Source: Alphaproteobacteria bacterium 65-37 (GTDB lineage: Bacteria; Pseudomonadota; Alphaproteobacteria; Reyranellales; Reyranellaceae). From it: a stretch of 64,000 bases of DNA. The stretch lies in contig MKRV01000265.1 of assembly GCA_001897995.1 (NCBI GenBank), forward strand, positions 47,804 through 111,803, in the 5' to 3' direction. The translations under genes were made by a program, and so were the position numbers. The notes under the pieces are model-generated. The model did no database searches, was not told the origin of the DNA, and worked only from the letters and a program-made list of their open reading frames with translations. Positions 17,590 through 27,851 of this stretch are shown one piece after another; the first letter of the stretch is position 1; every line of letters begins with the position of its first letter.

Positions 17590-18357
17590 ATGCTCGAAAC
17601 CCGTCATCTGGCCATTGGCTACAGCGGCAAGCCTGTCGCAAGCGGGATAGACCTCGCCGTTGGCCGCGGCGAAGTGCTCTGCCTGCTGGGCCCCAACGGC
17701 GCCGGCAAGACGACGCTCTTCAAGACGCTGCTTGGTCTCATTCCGGTACTGGACGGCAGCGTGGCGATCGACGGCAAGCCCGTAGCCGGGCTTTCGCGGC
17801 GATCGCTCGCCCGCGCCATCGGCTACGTCCCCCAGGCGCAGACGATGGAGTTCGCCTACACGGTTTTCGACCTGGTGCTGATGGGGCGCACCGCCCATCT
17901 TGGCCCATTCGCCGCCCCGCGCGCGGCGGATCGCGAGCGGGCGTCGGCGGCGCTCGCCGATCTCGGCATCCTCGACCTCGCCGACCGTGAAGCCAATCGC
18001 CTGTCCGGTGGGCAGCGCCAGCTCTGTCTTGTCGCTCGGGCGCTGGCGCAGGATACCCCGCTGCTAGTGATGGACGAGCCGACCGCGAGCCTCGATCTCG
18101 GCAATCGCTTTCTGGTGCTCGACCAGGTCCGCGCCCTGCGCGATCGCGGCTTCGGCGTGATCTTCTCGACCCACGATCCCGATCAGGCCCGCGATCTTGC
18201 GACCCGGGTCGCCGTGATTTCCAACGGTGGCCTTGCCGCTTACGGCGCGCCCGACGAAACCCTGACCGCATCGGTGCTGAGCACGGTCTATGGCGTGCCC
18301 ATCGCGATCGAACGCACCGACAGCGGCCGGTCTGTCGTCACCTTCGCGCGAAGTTAA
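17590..18357 (+). CDS. ABC transporter ATP-binding protein (FecE/BtuD/MolC type)
   Basis: Walker A LLGPNGAGKTTLFKTLLG, signature RLSGGQRQLCLVARALAQDTPLLVMDEPTASLDLGNR. Confidence 0.96.
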   Translation: MLETRHLAIGYSGKPVASGIDLAVGRGEVLCLLGPNGAGKTTLFKTLLGLIPVLDGSVAIDGKPVAGLSRRSLARAIGYVPQAQTMEFAYTVFDLVLMGRTAHLGPFAAPRAADRERASAALADLGILDLADREANRLSGGQRQLCLVARALAQDTPLLVMDEPTASLDLGNRFLVLDQVRALRDRGFGVIFSTHDPDQARDLATRVAVISNGGLAAYGAPDETLTASVLSTVYGVPIAIERTDSGRSVVTFARS

Positions 18358-19763
18358 GCGGCCGCCAATGTCTTCGCCAGAGCGATGCACTGGCGGCGGA
18401 TGTCGGGTACGGCCGTCGTCTCCCAGAGCACGCCGCGGATGACCGGCCCGATGGCGAAAAGGCGAGCCGATGCCGCGCCGGCGCGGTCGATCACCCGGTA
18501 GTCATCGTCGACGTCGAGCCCGAGACAAAGCGGCCCTGGACGCACATGCCCGCCGGCAAAGAGCGACACCAGAAGCGGGTCGTCGATGCGGTTGTAGTCG
18601 AGCGCCGGCCCCGAGCAATTGACGACCCACCCACCGTCGACGATTTCGCGTGCAGCACTCCGCCGCCGGGCAATGCTCACGCGAACGCCTCCGGCATGCG
18701 CGGTAATATCATGGACCCTTCCCGCGACGACTTCCAACCGGCCAGCGCGCTGCAGCTCGGTCAGTTGCTCGGCCACCTGCGGCGCCAGCCTGTGGCGATG
18801 GATATCCCAGTAGGGCCTGACGTGGCGCATGAAACGACCACGTTCGGCGGTCGGCAGGCGCTTCCAGAGGGCCTGCGTATGCGGGCGAAGCGAATCGACG
18901 ATCGTCCGCCAGTCGCCGCCGCGGCTCTGCTCCTCGTCCGCGGCTGCGCGCAACACCCGGACCAGATTGGCCATGTCATTCGGCAGATGCTCGAGCGTGA
19001 ACGGTGCTCGAGCCGGTTGCGCCTTCTGGTGCGCCGACGGCAGCAAGCCTCGTCGCGACACGGCGACCACACGGCCCTGGTGACCTTTGGCGACAAGTTC
19101 GAGCACGACGTCGACCATGGTGAGGCTTGTGCCGATCAACACGACGGTGTCGTCGGGCTCCACCTCGGACAGCCTGCTCGAATGCCAGGGATCGGCGACA
19201 TAGTGGTCGATGCAGTGTTCGTCGATATGGTCGTCGACGGGCGATACCGGCGGGAAGTTGCCCATACAAAGCACGGCCTGGTCGACTTCCAGACTGCGCC
19301 CATCCGAAAGAGCCAGTGTAACGCCCGCGTCACCGAGCCCCAGGCCGCGGACATCGGCAGACACCGTCGAAACGTCGGGCGAGCGGCCGAGGATCTCCCG
19401 CAAATAGGCGCCATAAAGGCCTCGCGGCAGGAAGGCACTCTCCTCGACCTGCCTACCCTTCTCTTGCAACCATCCGAGGAAGTGCGCCGGCTCCTCGGCA
19501 TGGGCGCTCATGCTTGCAGCCGGTACGTTCAGCAGGTGACCGTCGATCTCGGTCGCATAAGCGACGCCTGTGCCGAAGGCCTTGTTGCGGTCGAGCAAAT
19601 AAATATCGATCGGACGCGGCGACTGCCGGGAAAGCCCAGCGGCCAGCATCGTTCCCGAGAAACCTGCTCCGACGATTCCAATGCGTTTGCGACGAGCGAT
19701 CAGCGGCGGGCTCCCTGGACCGTCGATGTATCCCGGACGACATATCGCCAGAGAAACCGCCAA
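18354..19763 (-). CDS. FAD/NAD(P)-binding protein (HI0933/YdhS-like FAD-NAD(P)-binding domain)
   Basis: RIGIVGAGFSGTMLAAGLSRQSPRPIDIYLLDRNKAFGTGVAYATEIDGHLLNVPAASMSAHAEEPAHFLGWL; stop codons overlap convergently with ABC ATPase (TTAA). Confidence 0.88.
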   Translation of the reverse strand: MAVSLAICRPGYIDGPGSPPLIARRKRIGIVGAGFSGTMLAAGLSRQSPRPIDIYLLDRNKAFGTGVAYATEIDGHLLNVPAASMSAHAEEPAHFLGWLQEKGRQVEESAFLPRGLYGAYLREILGRSPDVSTVSADVRGLGLGDAGVTLALSDGRSLEVDQAVLCMGNFPPVSPVDDHIDEHCIDHYVADPWHSSRLSEVEPDDTVVLIGTSLTMVDVVLELVAKGHQGRVVAVSRRGLLPSAHQKAQPARAPFTLEHLPNDMANLVRVLRAAADEEQSRGGDWRTIVDSLRPHTQALWKRLPTAERGRFMRHVRPYWDIHRHRLAPQVAEQLTELQRAGRLEVVAGRVHDITAHAGGVRVSIARRRSAAREIVDGGWVVNCSGPALDYNRIDDPLLVSLFAGGHVRPGPLCLGLDVDDDYRVIDRAGAASARLFAIGPVIRGVLWETTAVPDIRRQCIALAKTLAAA

Positions 19764-19780
19764 TACGCAAACGCCGCCCG

Positions 19781-20018
19781 TCAGCGCCGACGGGCGCCTC
19801 CGCGAGCTGGAACATTACGTTTCCGTTGCCGTGGCGACTTCGCTCCACTTTCGGAAGCCGCCTGGTCTCGATCGAAGCCAGGCTCTTCGCCGGCACGGGC
19901 GCCATACACGCCGTGAGAGCGTTGCTCGTCACGGCGTCGGTCATCTCCTTGATCGGTTCCGCTGTAGCGCCCGTAGGCGTTTCCGGACGGCTGCTGCGTC
20001 TTCGCCCTGCGCGGCATC
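19781..20018 (-). CDS. Small hydrophilic hypothetical protein
   Basis: MPRRAKTQQPSGNAYGRYSGTDQGDDRRRDEQRSHG...; GGAGG 5 nt before ATG; no recognised family. Confidence 0.45.
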
Positions 20019-20085
20019 TGGTCCTCCATTGCTCTCATCTGCAATGGAGGAAATGGCTGGCCAGAAGCTTGGTTCCCGCCTCAGG

Positions 20086-21147
20086 TCAGGCGGCGTAACG
20101 GCTTTCCGTCAGTGCCGGCCACATGGCATCGCCGCCCGCCTTGGCAAAGGCATGGCCGATCTTTTCGCCCCAGAAGGCCTCACTGCCGAAGTCGCGACGC
20201 CAAACCCAGAGACGGCGGGTGTAGTGGTGCAGGATGTGCTCGTGGGTGAAGCCCATCGCCCCCATCGACTGATGCGAGATGGCCGCGACCCGATGGGCAA
20301 AATCGGAGCACTGGGTCTTGGCCGCAGCGATCGAGAAGCTTCCGCCATTCTCGAGGCCGCCCTCGTCGGCATCGCGCGACGCCGTTTCGGCGGAAGCGAT
20401 CATCGCCGCGACGCAACTCGCCAGTTCCGCCAGCATGTGCTGGATGGCCTGGAAGTTCGAGATCGGGCGACCGAACTGGACCCTTTGCTTGCAATATTCG
20501 ACGGCCGTCGCCAGCACCTTGTCGGCCGCACCCGCCATCTGCATGGTGCGCATCAGTGCCGCAAGCTCGAGCGCCCGATCGGCGCTTACGGCTGACGGCG
20601 TTGCGAACTCGACGGGCGTGCCGTCGAAGATCACCGTGCCATGGGGCTCACCGGCGTGGCTTGGGTCCTCCTCGACCGACGCTTCATCCCGCGCGACCAC
20701 CACCAAGGTGGACTTTCCGGAAGCGGTCACTACGGCGACGAAACGATCGGCGACACTCGCGAATGGCACACGTGAAACCCTGCCCGTCAGGCGATTGCCC
20801 TGCAGGGACAGGCTGTCACCGCCCAGCGCGAGCGTCGAGGGACCGGACGCAGGCTTGCCGCCGGATGCGGCGATCAGCAGATTCGCGAGGGCCGTTTCGG
20901 CGAGCGGCGTCGGCACGGCGTGCTCGCCAGCCACCCGCAGGAGCGCCATCAGATCGGCCAAGGTCCCGCCGACGCCCTCCTGTGCTTCGGGCACGGCGAT
21001 CAGCGGCAGGCCCATCTCCTCGATCGCCTTCCACAGATCGGCCGGCCATACGCCCTTTTCCACGCCGTTGACGACTTCCTTGCCGCTGCGCTCGGTGAAA
21101 AAGCGGCCTGCGGTTTCCAGCAGCATATCGCGGGTTTCGCGGTCCAT
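20086..21147 (-). CDS. Acyl-CoA dehydrogenase
   Basis: MQMAGAADKVLATAVEYCKQRVQFGRPISNFQAIQHMLAELAS, QSMGAMGFTHEHILHHYTRRLW. Confidence 0.93.
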   Translation of the reverse strand: MDRETRDMLLETAGRFFTERSGKEVVNGVEKGVWPADLWKAIEEMGLPLIAVPEAQEGVGGTLADLMALLRVAGEHAVPTPLAETALANLLIAASGGKPASGPSTLALGGDSLSLQGNRLTGRVSRVPFASVADRFVAVVTASGKSTLVVVARDEASVEEDPSHAGEPHGTVIFDGTPVEFATPSAVSADRALELAALMRTMQMAGAADKVLATAVEYCKQRVQFGRPISNFQAIQHMLAELASCVAAMIASAETASRDADEGGLENGGSFSIAAAKTQCSDFAHRVAAISHQSMGAMGFTHEHILHHYTRRLWVWRRDFGSEAFWGEKIGHAFAKAGGDAMWPALTESRYAA

Positions 21148-21158
21148 CGTCGTTCTCC

Positions 21159-22322
21159 TCAACGCAGTCCGAGGCCGCGGGCAACGATGCCGCGCAGGAC
21201 CTGAGTGGTACCGCCCTGGATGGTGTAGCTGGGGGCCATCATGGTGGCGTACTGGGCGATATCGAGGAAGTCAGCGAGATCGTCCTCCGTCGTGGCATCG
21301 GATTCGGCCAGCGTCCGCGCGATCTCCGGCAAATCCTGCTCGTAGATCGTTCCGAGGTCCTTCACCAGGGACGCCTCGATCGCCGGCGACTTGCCGCCCT
21401 GCATCATCCCGGCCACGGCGGTCGACATCTGCCGCAAGGTCCACAGGCGCGCGATCAACCGGCCGACGATGGCGCTGGTCCGCTTGGCCGGTTGGCGGCC
21501 AAGAACGCGGATCAGCTCGCGCAGGACATAGACGTTCTGCATGAAGCGCTCAGGGCCCGAACGCTCGAAAGCGAGTTCGCTGGTCACCTGGAGCCAGCCG
21601 TCCCCCTCGTTGCCGATCAGGCAATCCTCGGGAACGAAAGCGTCCGAGAAGGTCACTTCGTTCCAGTCGTGGCGGCCGGCAAGATTGATGATCGGGCGGA
21701 TCGTCACGCCTGGCGTCTTGAGATCGACCAGAAGCTGGCTGAGCCCCTTATGGCGATCGCCATGCTGTCCCGACGTACGCACCAGGGTGATGCAGTAATG
21801 GTTGCGATGCGCGCCCGACGTCCACACCTTGGTCCCGTTGACGCGGAAGCCACCCGGCACCGGCTCGGCGCGGGTCCGCACCGAAGCGAGGTCGGAACCG
21901 GAGTCCGGCTCGCTCATGCCGATGCTGAAATAGCATTCGCCGCGGGTGATGCGCGGCAGGATCGCCTGTCGTTGCGCTTCGCTGCCGAACTTCAACAGCA
22001 ACGGGCCCGACTGCCGATCGGCCACCCAGTGTGACCCCGCCGGCGCACTGTTGCCGAGCAGTTCCTCGGTCACGACGTAGCGGTCGAGGAACGTGCGCTC
22101 GCCGCCACCGTACTTCTTCGGCCAGGTGATGCCGAGCCAGCCTTTGGCGCCCAGCGCCCGGCTGAATTCCGGCGAAGGTGTATTCCAGCTCGCAAAACGG
22201 TCTTCCGTTTTGAGGCCGGGCAGAATGCCCTTGAGGAAGGCGCGGACTTCGCCTCGCAGTGCCTCGGCCTCGTCAGGCAGATGGAATGGCGGAAATTCGA
22301 GCTTGGGGATCGACATTGTCAT
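21159..22322 (-). CDS. Acyl-CoA dehydrogenase
   Basis: WLGITWPKKYGGGERTFLDRYVVTEELL..., CYFSIGMSEPDSGSDLASVRTRA, IQGGTTQVLRGIVARGLGLR. Confidence 0.95.
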   Translation of the reverse strand: MTMSIPKLEFPPFHLPDEAEALRGEVRAFLKGILPGLKTEDRFASWNTPSPEFSRALGAKGWLGITWPKKYGGGERTFLDRYVVTEELLGNSAPAGSHWVADRQSGPLLLKFGSEAQRQAILPRITRGECYFSIGMSEPDSGSDLASVRTRAEPVPGGFRVNGTKVWTSGAHRNHYCITLVRTSGQHGDRHKGLSQLLVDLKTPGVTIRPIINLAGRHDWNEVTFSDAFVPEDCLIGNEGDGWLQVTSELAFERSGPERFMQNVYVLRELIRVLGRQPAKRTSAIVGRLIARLWTLRQMSTAVAGMMQGGKSPAIEASLVKDLGTIYEQDLPEIARTLAESDATTEDDLADFLDIAQYATMMAPSYTIQGGTTQVLRGIVARGLGLR

Positions 22323-22392
22323 CTCGGCGGTTGGATCGCTCTTCTCTGTCGGCTAATCCTGTGCGGCGCAACCCGGGAGTTTCGAGGGTCGA

Positions 22393-22869
22393 ATGCCTCG
22401 CCGTCCACCTCGCCTGCCGCCGTTCCTGGCGGAATTCGACGATGACGAACGCGACGCCGTCCTGGCGGCCAACCGGGCCTTCTATCGTGCCTTCAATGAT
22501 CGCGACGCCCAGGCCATGGACCAGATCTGGGCGCCGACAGGATCGGTGATCTGCCTTCATCCCGGACAGGCCGCCCTGCATGTCCGCGCAGAGATCATGG
22601 CGAGCTGGCGCGCCATCATGAAGCACCCGGAAGCGCCACGCGTCCGCTGCGCCGAGGAATGGGTGGTCGGCCGCCCGGGCCTCGCCCTTGTGATCTGCCG
22701 CGAAATCCTGCCCAACGGCCAACTCATGGCGAGCAACCTCTATGCGCGCAGCAACGATGGCTGGCACATGGTGAGCCATCATTCCGCGCCCGTTCCGCCG
22801 GTGGCCACCGAACGAGCTGCCGCCGCCAACGCGCCTGCCACTGCCCGGGACAAGCGCAAGCTGCACTGA
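22393..22869 (+). CDS. Nuclear transport factor 2 / SnoaL-like family protein
   Basis: AANRAFYRAFNDRDAQAMDQIWAPTGSVICLHPGQAALHVRAEIMASWRAIM...GWHMVSHHSAP. Confidence 0.8.
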   Translation: MPRRPPRLPPFLAEFDDDERDAVLAANRAFYRAFNDRDAQAMDQIWAPTGSVICLHPGQAALHVRAEIMASWRAIMKHPEAPRVRCAEEWVVGRPGLALVICREILPNGQLMASNLYARSNDGWHMVSHHSAPVPPVATERAAAANAPATARDKRKLH

Positions 22870-22876
22870 AAGCGAA

Positions 22877-23872
22877 TCAGAAGGCGAGTGGCGCGTCCGC
22901 CCGCAGATGCCGTCGCAGGCGTGCGTAGGGAATTTCGACGGTATACGGGCCAGCCGCGTAGGGGCCGACTTCATAGGCGTTGAAGTAGAGCTCGAGCTTG
23001 CCGGCCTGCCAGCAGTAGTGGCCGTTCTCGCGGAGCAACTTGGTGAGGCTCGCGGGCTTCAAAGCGTCGTCGAAGCCGGGGTTCTCGACGAACTGCTTCT
23101 TGAGATCGGCCGCCGTCAGGTTCACGAGTTCCCTCAGCCAATGTTCGTCGGCGAAGAGATGCTCGGGCGTGAGTGCCTTGCCGGTGCGCAGATCGACCAG
23201 CCTGCAGGTAACGGCTCCGTAGCCGTGGGCGCCGCCGGTGTAGCTCCAGAAATTCGAGGCAACGGTGACGGCGTCTGGTCCGGGTCGATAGAGCGTGTAA
23301 CTCCCCATGCCGGACCATTCCTGCTTGCGGTCGAGGCCCGCATCCGTCGTCGGTGTCGCTTCCCCAGCCGCCTTGGCCGCCGTCTCGGCATAGGACCGGT
23401 TGATCGCGCGGAAGTCCGCCGTGGTACCGACAAAGCGCGGATAGAGGATGTCGATCGAATAGCTGACCTTGCCGAGCGTGCCCTTCTTCTCGATCGTCTG
23501 CGCCTCGACAAAGGGATAGGGACCGCTGCCGGAGGCCTTGAGGTCGGCAATCCGCTCCTCGTATCGCTTCTTGAGACAATACGATGCCGCATCCGGTTCG
23601 CTGGCGCCGCAACTGCGGTTGCGGCTCACGATCCAGCTCAATTGGTTCTTTTCCAGATTCTCCTTGGCCGCCCCGTTCAGCCGACCGAGCAACGCCGCAT
23701 AGAGGCTCGCCATCTCGCGATCGACCTTGGCAAGCTCCGGCGTCTTGCAAATCGTACGCTCGATGGCGTTGGAGGCCTTGGCACAGTCGAAACTCGGTCC
23801 GCTCTGTGCCTGGGCACCGGCGGCCGCGGCCAGGGCACAGGCGAGAGAAATGGCAAAAAGGAGCTTCATCAC
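22877..23872 (-). CDS. Secreted protein with LprI-like (DUF1311) N-terminus and DUF3298-like C-terminus
   Basis: Signal peptide; SFDCAKASNAIERTICKTPELAKVDREMASLYAALLGRL...; C-terminal VASNFWSYTGGAHGYG. Confidence 0.8.
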   Translation of the reverse strand: MMKLLFAISLACALAAAAGAQAQSGPSFDCAKASNAIERTICKTPELAKVDREMASLYAALLGRLNGAAKENLEKNQLSWIVSRNRSCGASEPDAASYCLKKRYEERIADLKASGSGPYPFVEAQTIEKKGTLGKVSYSIDILYPRFVGTTADFRAINRSYAETAAKAAGEATPTTDAGLDRKQEWSGMGSYTLYRPGPDAVTVASNFWSYTGGAHGYGAVTCRLVDLRTGKALTPEHLFADEHWLRELVNLTAADLKKQFVENPGFDDALKPASLTKLLRENGHYCWQAGKLELYFNAYEVGPYAAGPYTVEIPYARLRRHLRADAPLAF

Positions 23873-23922
23873 ACTCTCCTCCCCAAGGGGAACCGCTGCC
23901 GACGAACGAGCGGCCTTTTACT

Positions 23923-25074
23923 TCACGCGCGGCGCCACGCCTTGAGCCGGCGTACCGCGTCCTCCATCTCGGCCATCGAGCCGGCGAAAGAGATGCGCAG
24001 TGTCCCCGCTCCCCGGGCCCGGTCGAAATCGACACCGGGCGTCGTGGCCACGCCCGCCTCGCGCAGCATGCGTCGGCAAAACTCGCGGCTGTCGTTGGTC
24101 AAGTGGGAGACGTCGGCGTAGAGGTAGAAGGCGCCCTGCGCCGGCGTCAGCCGATCGAGCCCGGCCGACGGCAGACCGGCCATCAGAAGATCGCGGTTGG
24201 CACGGTAACGGCGGACATGACCGTCGAGCTCATCGCGGCATTCGAAGGAAGCGAGCGCAGCATACTGGCTGAGCGTCGGCACCGAGATGAAGAAATTCTG
24301 GGTGAGCCGCTCGATCGGGCGGACCAGATCGGGCGGCACGACCAGCCAGCCGACACGCCAGCCGGTCATGGAAAAGTACTTGGAGAAGCTGTTCACGACG
24401 ATCGCATTGTCAGTGACTCCGACGGCCGATGCCGTTTCTCCCTCGTAGACGATGCCGTGATAGATCTCGTCCGAAATCAATCGCACGCCGCGACGATTGC
24501 ACCAATCAGCCAGGCTCCGGAGCTCGTCGTGACTGACCATGGTACCGGTCGGGTTGGACGGACTGGCGACGATCAACCCGTCGATCCGCCCTGCCTTTTC
24601 CAGCGCCTCGACCGTCGGCTGATAGCGGTCGGCCGCCGACGTCGGCAGGTCGACAGCCTCGAGATTCAACGCCGCCAGGATGTTGCGATAGGCAGGATAG
24701 CCTGGCGCCGCGAGCGCCACGCGGTCCCCGACATCGAAGCTCGCCAGGAAGGCCAGCGGAAAGCCGCCCGACGAGCCGGTCGTGACGACCACGCGGTCGG
24801 GCGAAACTTCGGTGCCGTAGGTTTCGCGATAGTGCTGCGCAATGCGCTCGCGCAGCGCCGGCACGCCGAGCGCCGCCGCGTAGCCGATGCGATCGGTGTC
24901 GAGTGCCGCGTGCGCCGCCGCCAGAGCGCCCTTGGGTGCCGGTGTGCTGGGCTGGCCGACTTCGAGATGGATAACCGTGTCGCCCGCGGCCTCCTTCTCA
25001 GCCGCCGCCGCCATCACGTCCATGACAATGAAAGGATCGACACCGCTCGCACGGCGCGACAGCTTGCCCGACAT
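23923..25074 (-). CDS. Class I/II pyridoxal-phosphate aminotransferase
   Basis: VIHLEVGQPSTPAPKGALAAAHAAL, SPSNPTGTMVSHDELRSL, NSFSKYFSMTGWRVGWLVVP. Confidence 0.95.
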   Translation of the reverse strand: MSGKLSRRASGVDPFIVMDVMAAAAEKEAAGDTVIHLEVGQPSTPAPKGALAAAHAALDTDRIGYAAALGVPALRERIAQHYRETYGTEVSPDRVVVTTGSSGGFPLAFLASFDVGDRVALAAPGYPAYRNILAALNLEAVDLPTSAADRYQPTVEALEKAGRIDGLIVASPSNPTGTMVSHDELRSLADWCNRRGVRLISDEIYHGIVYEGETASAVGVTDNAIVVNSFSKYFSMTGWRVGWLVVPPDLVRPIERLTQNFFISVPTLSQYAALASFECRDELDGHVRRYRANRDLLMAGLPSAGLDRLTPAQGAFYLYADVSHLTNDSREFCRRMLREAGVATTPGVDFDRARGAGTLRISFAGSMAEMEDAVRRLKAWRRA

Positions 25075-25086
25075 GAAAATCCCCGC

Positions 25087-26475
25087 CTACTGCGCGAATG
25101 AGGCGAGACCGGCACCGGCCGGGTCGGCAGCAGCCCGGCACTTGTCCGCACTGGCACGCAGCCCGGAGGGACAGGCGATCGCATTCACGAAGCCGCCGCG
25201 TCCACCTTGCTGCACCAGGACCGATGCCAGGGGTCTGTCGTCGTCGATGGTGCCGCGCGCGACGAAGCCAAGCGCCTGGGCGGCCGTGGCGGCCCCACCG
25301 CCGGCACCGGCGAAGGTGAACTCGCCGTTGCCTGGATTGGCGATGATCAGCGGACTGACCGAAGCAGCGTCGGCGGTCGGCGCCCCCAGCAGGATACCGG
25401 TATTGGGGACCATGACCCGGGAGCCAAGAAGCTGGCCCATCGAAAGCGCACAGGCCACCGCCCCGCCTTTGGAGTCGACGGCCGCCAGGCCCGCGAAGCC
25501 ACCCGAGTCGACCGGCACGCCACCGGCCGGGGCACTGCCCCGCCAGCCGGCAAGCGCTGCTGCACCGGCCATCGGCGAGGGTGCCACATAGACGCGGCTA
25601 CGATAGTGCGTCTCCATCATCGGCGCACTGGCCTGCGGTACGGCGTTGCGCAGAACATCGACCGGCATGCTGCCGCCTGCCGACGAAATCTGTTCGGAGA
25701 TCGTTCGCGCGAGCTGGCCCTGGAAGAATTCGCCGCCGCCGCGTTGCCTGATCGCGCCGAGCGTCGCGGCAAGCTCCGACTGGACCAGCGTGCTCCCCTC
25801 GCGGGCATTGCCCAGGATGCGACGGGCGTCGCCGTCCGCCAGCATGCCGGCGCCGGCCTGCATGTCGCGCGAGAGTGCTCGCGACACCGGAACACCGAAG
25901 CGCGCCAGCCGTTCGGCCGGCGCAACCACCTGCTCCCAACGCGACGCGCCGTGCCGGACGTGCATCAAGGTGATGGCTCGAACCCCGTTGGGTACGGAGA
26001 AAGATGAGCCCTTGATCGGTCCCGGCGCGGCGATCGGCGCGAAAACAAATGCCTCTGCCTGCTTGGTCTTGTCGTCGTGGACGATGCAGGCGCCGGAAGC
26101 GCCGAGGCTGGCGGCCGAAGGCAAGGTTACGGACAGTGCAAAATACATTGCCGCGGCGGCGTCCGTGGCATTGCCGCCATTGGCGAGGATGTCGCGGCCG
26201 ATTTCGGTCGCACGGCTTTCGTCGGACGTCGCTGCAGCGAAGCTCGACGTCGCCGTTACACGCGACAGTGGCGCCCGATTGGGCGGCATTCCGGCGGGAT
26301 TCGCTGCATTTGCCGCCCGATCCATCTCGCGGCTCGTCTCATTTGTGCCACAAGCCGACAGCAAGAAGGCGGCAGCCGTTGCCGCCGCGACGCTGTATAA
26401 TTGACGCGACCGCTGACCGTTTCTAGCCTTCCGCAGACCCGTGCCGCCCGTGTTCAGACGCATCATTACCCTCAT
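25087..26475 (-). CDS. Gamma-glutamyltransferase-like lipoprotein (start uncertain; overlaps divergent gene)
   Basis: FLLSACGTN lipobox; ILANGGNATDAAAAMYFALSVTLPSAASLGASGACIVHD typical GGT N-term. Confidence 0.8.
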   Translation of the reverse strand: MRVMMRLNTGGTGLRKARNGQRSRQLYSVAAATAAAFLLSACGTNETSREMDRAANAANPAGMPPNRAPLSRVTATSSFAAATSDESRATEIGRDILANGGNATDAAAAMYFALSVTLPSAASLGASGACIVHDDKTKQAEAFVFAPIAAPGPIKGSSFSVPNGVRAITLMHVRHGASRWEQVVAPAERLARFGVPVSRALSRDMQAGAGMLADGDARRILGNAREGSTLVQSELAATLGAIRQRGGGEFFQGQLARTISEQISSAGGSMPVDVLRNAVPQASAPMMETHYRSRVYVAPSPMAGAAALAGWRGSAPAGGVPVDSGGFAGLAAVDSKGGAVACALSMGQLLGSRVMVPNTGILLGAPTADAASVSPLIIANPGNGEFTFAGAGGGAATAAQALGFVARGTIDDDRPLASVLVQQGGRGGFVNAIACPSGLRASADKCRAAADPAGAGLASFAQ

Positions 26476-27829
26476 CTGTCTCGCGCTTGTGACGCTCGCG
26501 CCTTTTCGTGCCGCGACGGCACAGCAAGGTCAACGCCTCAATCTCATCCGTGACGCCGAGATCGAGTCCACGATTCGCACGTTCACGATACCGATCTGGC
26601 GAGCAGCCGGCCTCGACCCCAATGGCGTCGAGATCATGCTCGTCCAGGACAATTCGCTCAACGCCTTCGTTGCCGGCGGCCAGCGCATCTTCATCAATAC
26701 CGGCCTGATCATGCGAACGGAACGGCCGAACCAGCTGATCGGTGTCATGGCGCATGAAAGCGGCCATATCGCCGGCGGTCATCTGGCGCGCATGCAGGAG
26801 GAGTTGCGCAGCCTGTCGACCCTGCAGATCCTGGAGACCATCCTGGCCGGCGGTGCCATGGCGGGCGGTGCCCTGGGCGGTGGTAGCGGCGGCGTCGGAG
26901 GTCCGGCTGGATCCGGCGGCATGGGCGGCCGGACCGGTGCACCGGGGTCGCTGATGTCGTTTCTCAAATACACGCAGACCCAGGAGAGCGCCGCCGACCA
27001 GGCCGCCATCAGCTACCTGCAGCGGACCGGCCAATCGCCCTCCGGCACCGTCGAGTTCCTGCGGATTCTGCAGCGCGAAGAAAAGCTCGCCATCAACCGG
27101 CGTGACCCCTACCTCTCGACCCACCCGCTGACGCCCGAGCGCATCGCCGCCTTCGAGGAAGCCGCCCGGAATTCGCCGTACCTCAAGACGCCCGACACGC
27201 CACAGGCGCTGATGCTGCATCAGCGGATGGTGGCGAAGCTCTACGGCTTCGTCGCGCCTGATGTGGCGCTCTCGCGCTATGCCGAGGGCGATCGCAGCGT
27301 ACCGGCGCGCTACGCCCGGGCCATCGCGCTCTATCGCAAGGGCGCCCTGGGATCGGCACTGCTGACCATCGACGGGCTCCTGAAGGAGTACCCGAACGAC
27401 GGCTACTTCCACGAAGTCAAAGGGCAGATGCTCTACGAGAACGGCCGTGCCGGGGAATCGATCGCCTCGTACAAGCGTGCGGTACAGCTCCTGCCGTCGG
27501 CCGATATCATCAAGGTCGACTATGCCCGCGCTCTGCTCGACACCAACAATCCGGACAACGACCGCGAAGCGGTGCGCAATCTGGAGCTCGCCCGGCTTCA
27601 GGAATCGGGCAGCTTCGAATTGTGGCGCCTTACGGCCTCCGCCTATTCCAAGCTCAACAATCCGGGCATGACGTCGCTCGCTCGCGCCGAGATGGCGGCC
27701 CTTCGCGGCCAGCGTGCCGAAGCGCAGAGCCACGCTGAGGCGGCCGCTCGGCAGCTTCAGGCCGGGACACCCGCCTGGCAGCGCGCACAGGATCTCAAGG
27801 CATACATCAACAGTCGGCCGCGCCGATAG
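26441..27829 (+). CDS. M48-family metalloprotease with TPR repeats (BepA-like)
   Basis: IGVMAHESGHIAGGHLAR (HExxH), IRDAEIESTIRTFTIPIWRAAGL, C-terminal TPR-like helices. Confidence 0.92.
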   Translation: MPPVFRRIITLICLALVTLAPFRAATAQQGQRLNLIRDAEIESTIRTFTIPIWRAAGLDPNGVEIMLVQDNSLNAFVAGGQRIFINTGLIMRTERPNQLIGVMAHESGHIAGGHLARMQEELRSLSTLQILETILAGGAMAGGALGGGSGGVGGPAGSGGMGGRTGAPGSLMSFLKYTQTQESAADQAAISYLQRTGQSPSGTVEFLRILQREEKLAINRRDPYLSTHPLTPERIAAFEEAARNSPYLKTPDTPQALMLHQRMVAKLYGFVAPDVALSRYAEGDRSVPARYARAIALYRKGALGSALLTIDGLLKEYPNDGYFHEVKGQMLYENGRAGESIASYKRAVQLLPSADIIKVDYARALLDTNNPDNDREAVRNLELARLQESGSFELWRLTASAYSKLNNPGMTSLARAEMAALRGQRAEAQSHAEAAARQLQAGTPAWQRAQDLKAYINSRPRR

Positions 27830-27851
27830 CGCCGCCCCGGGAGACAAAGAA

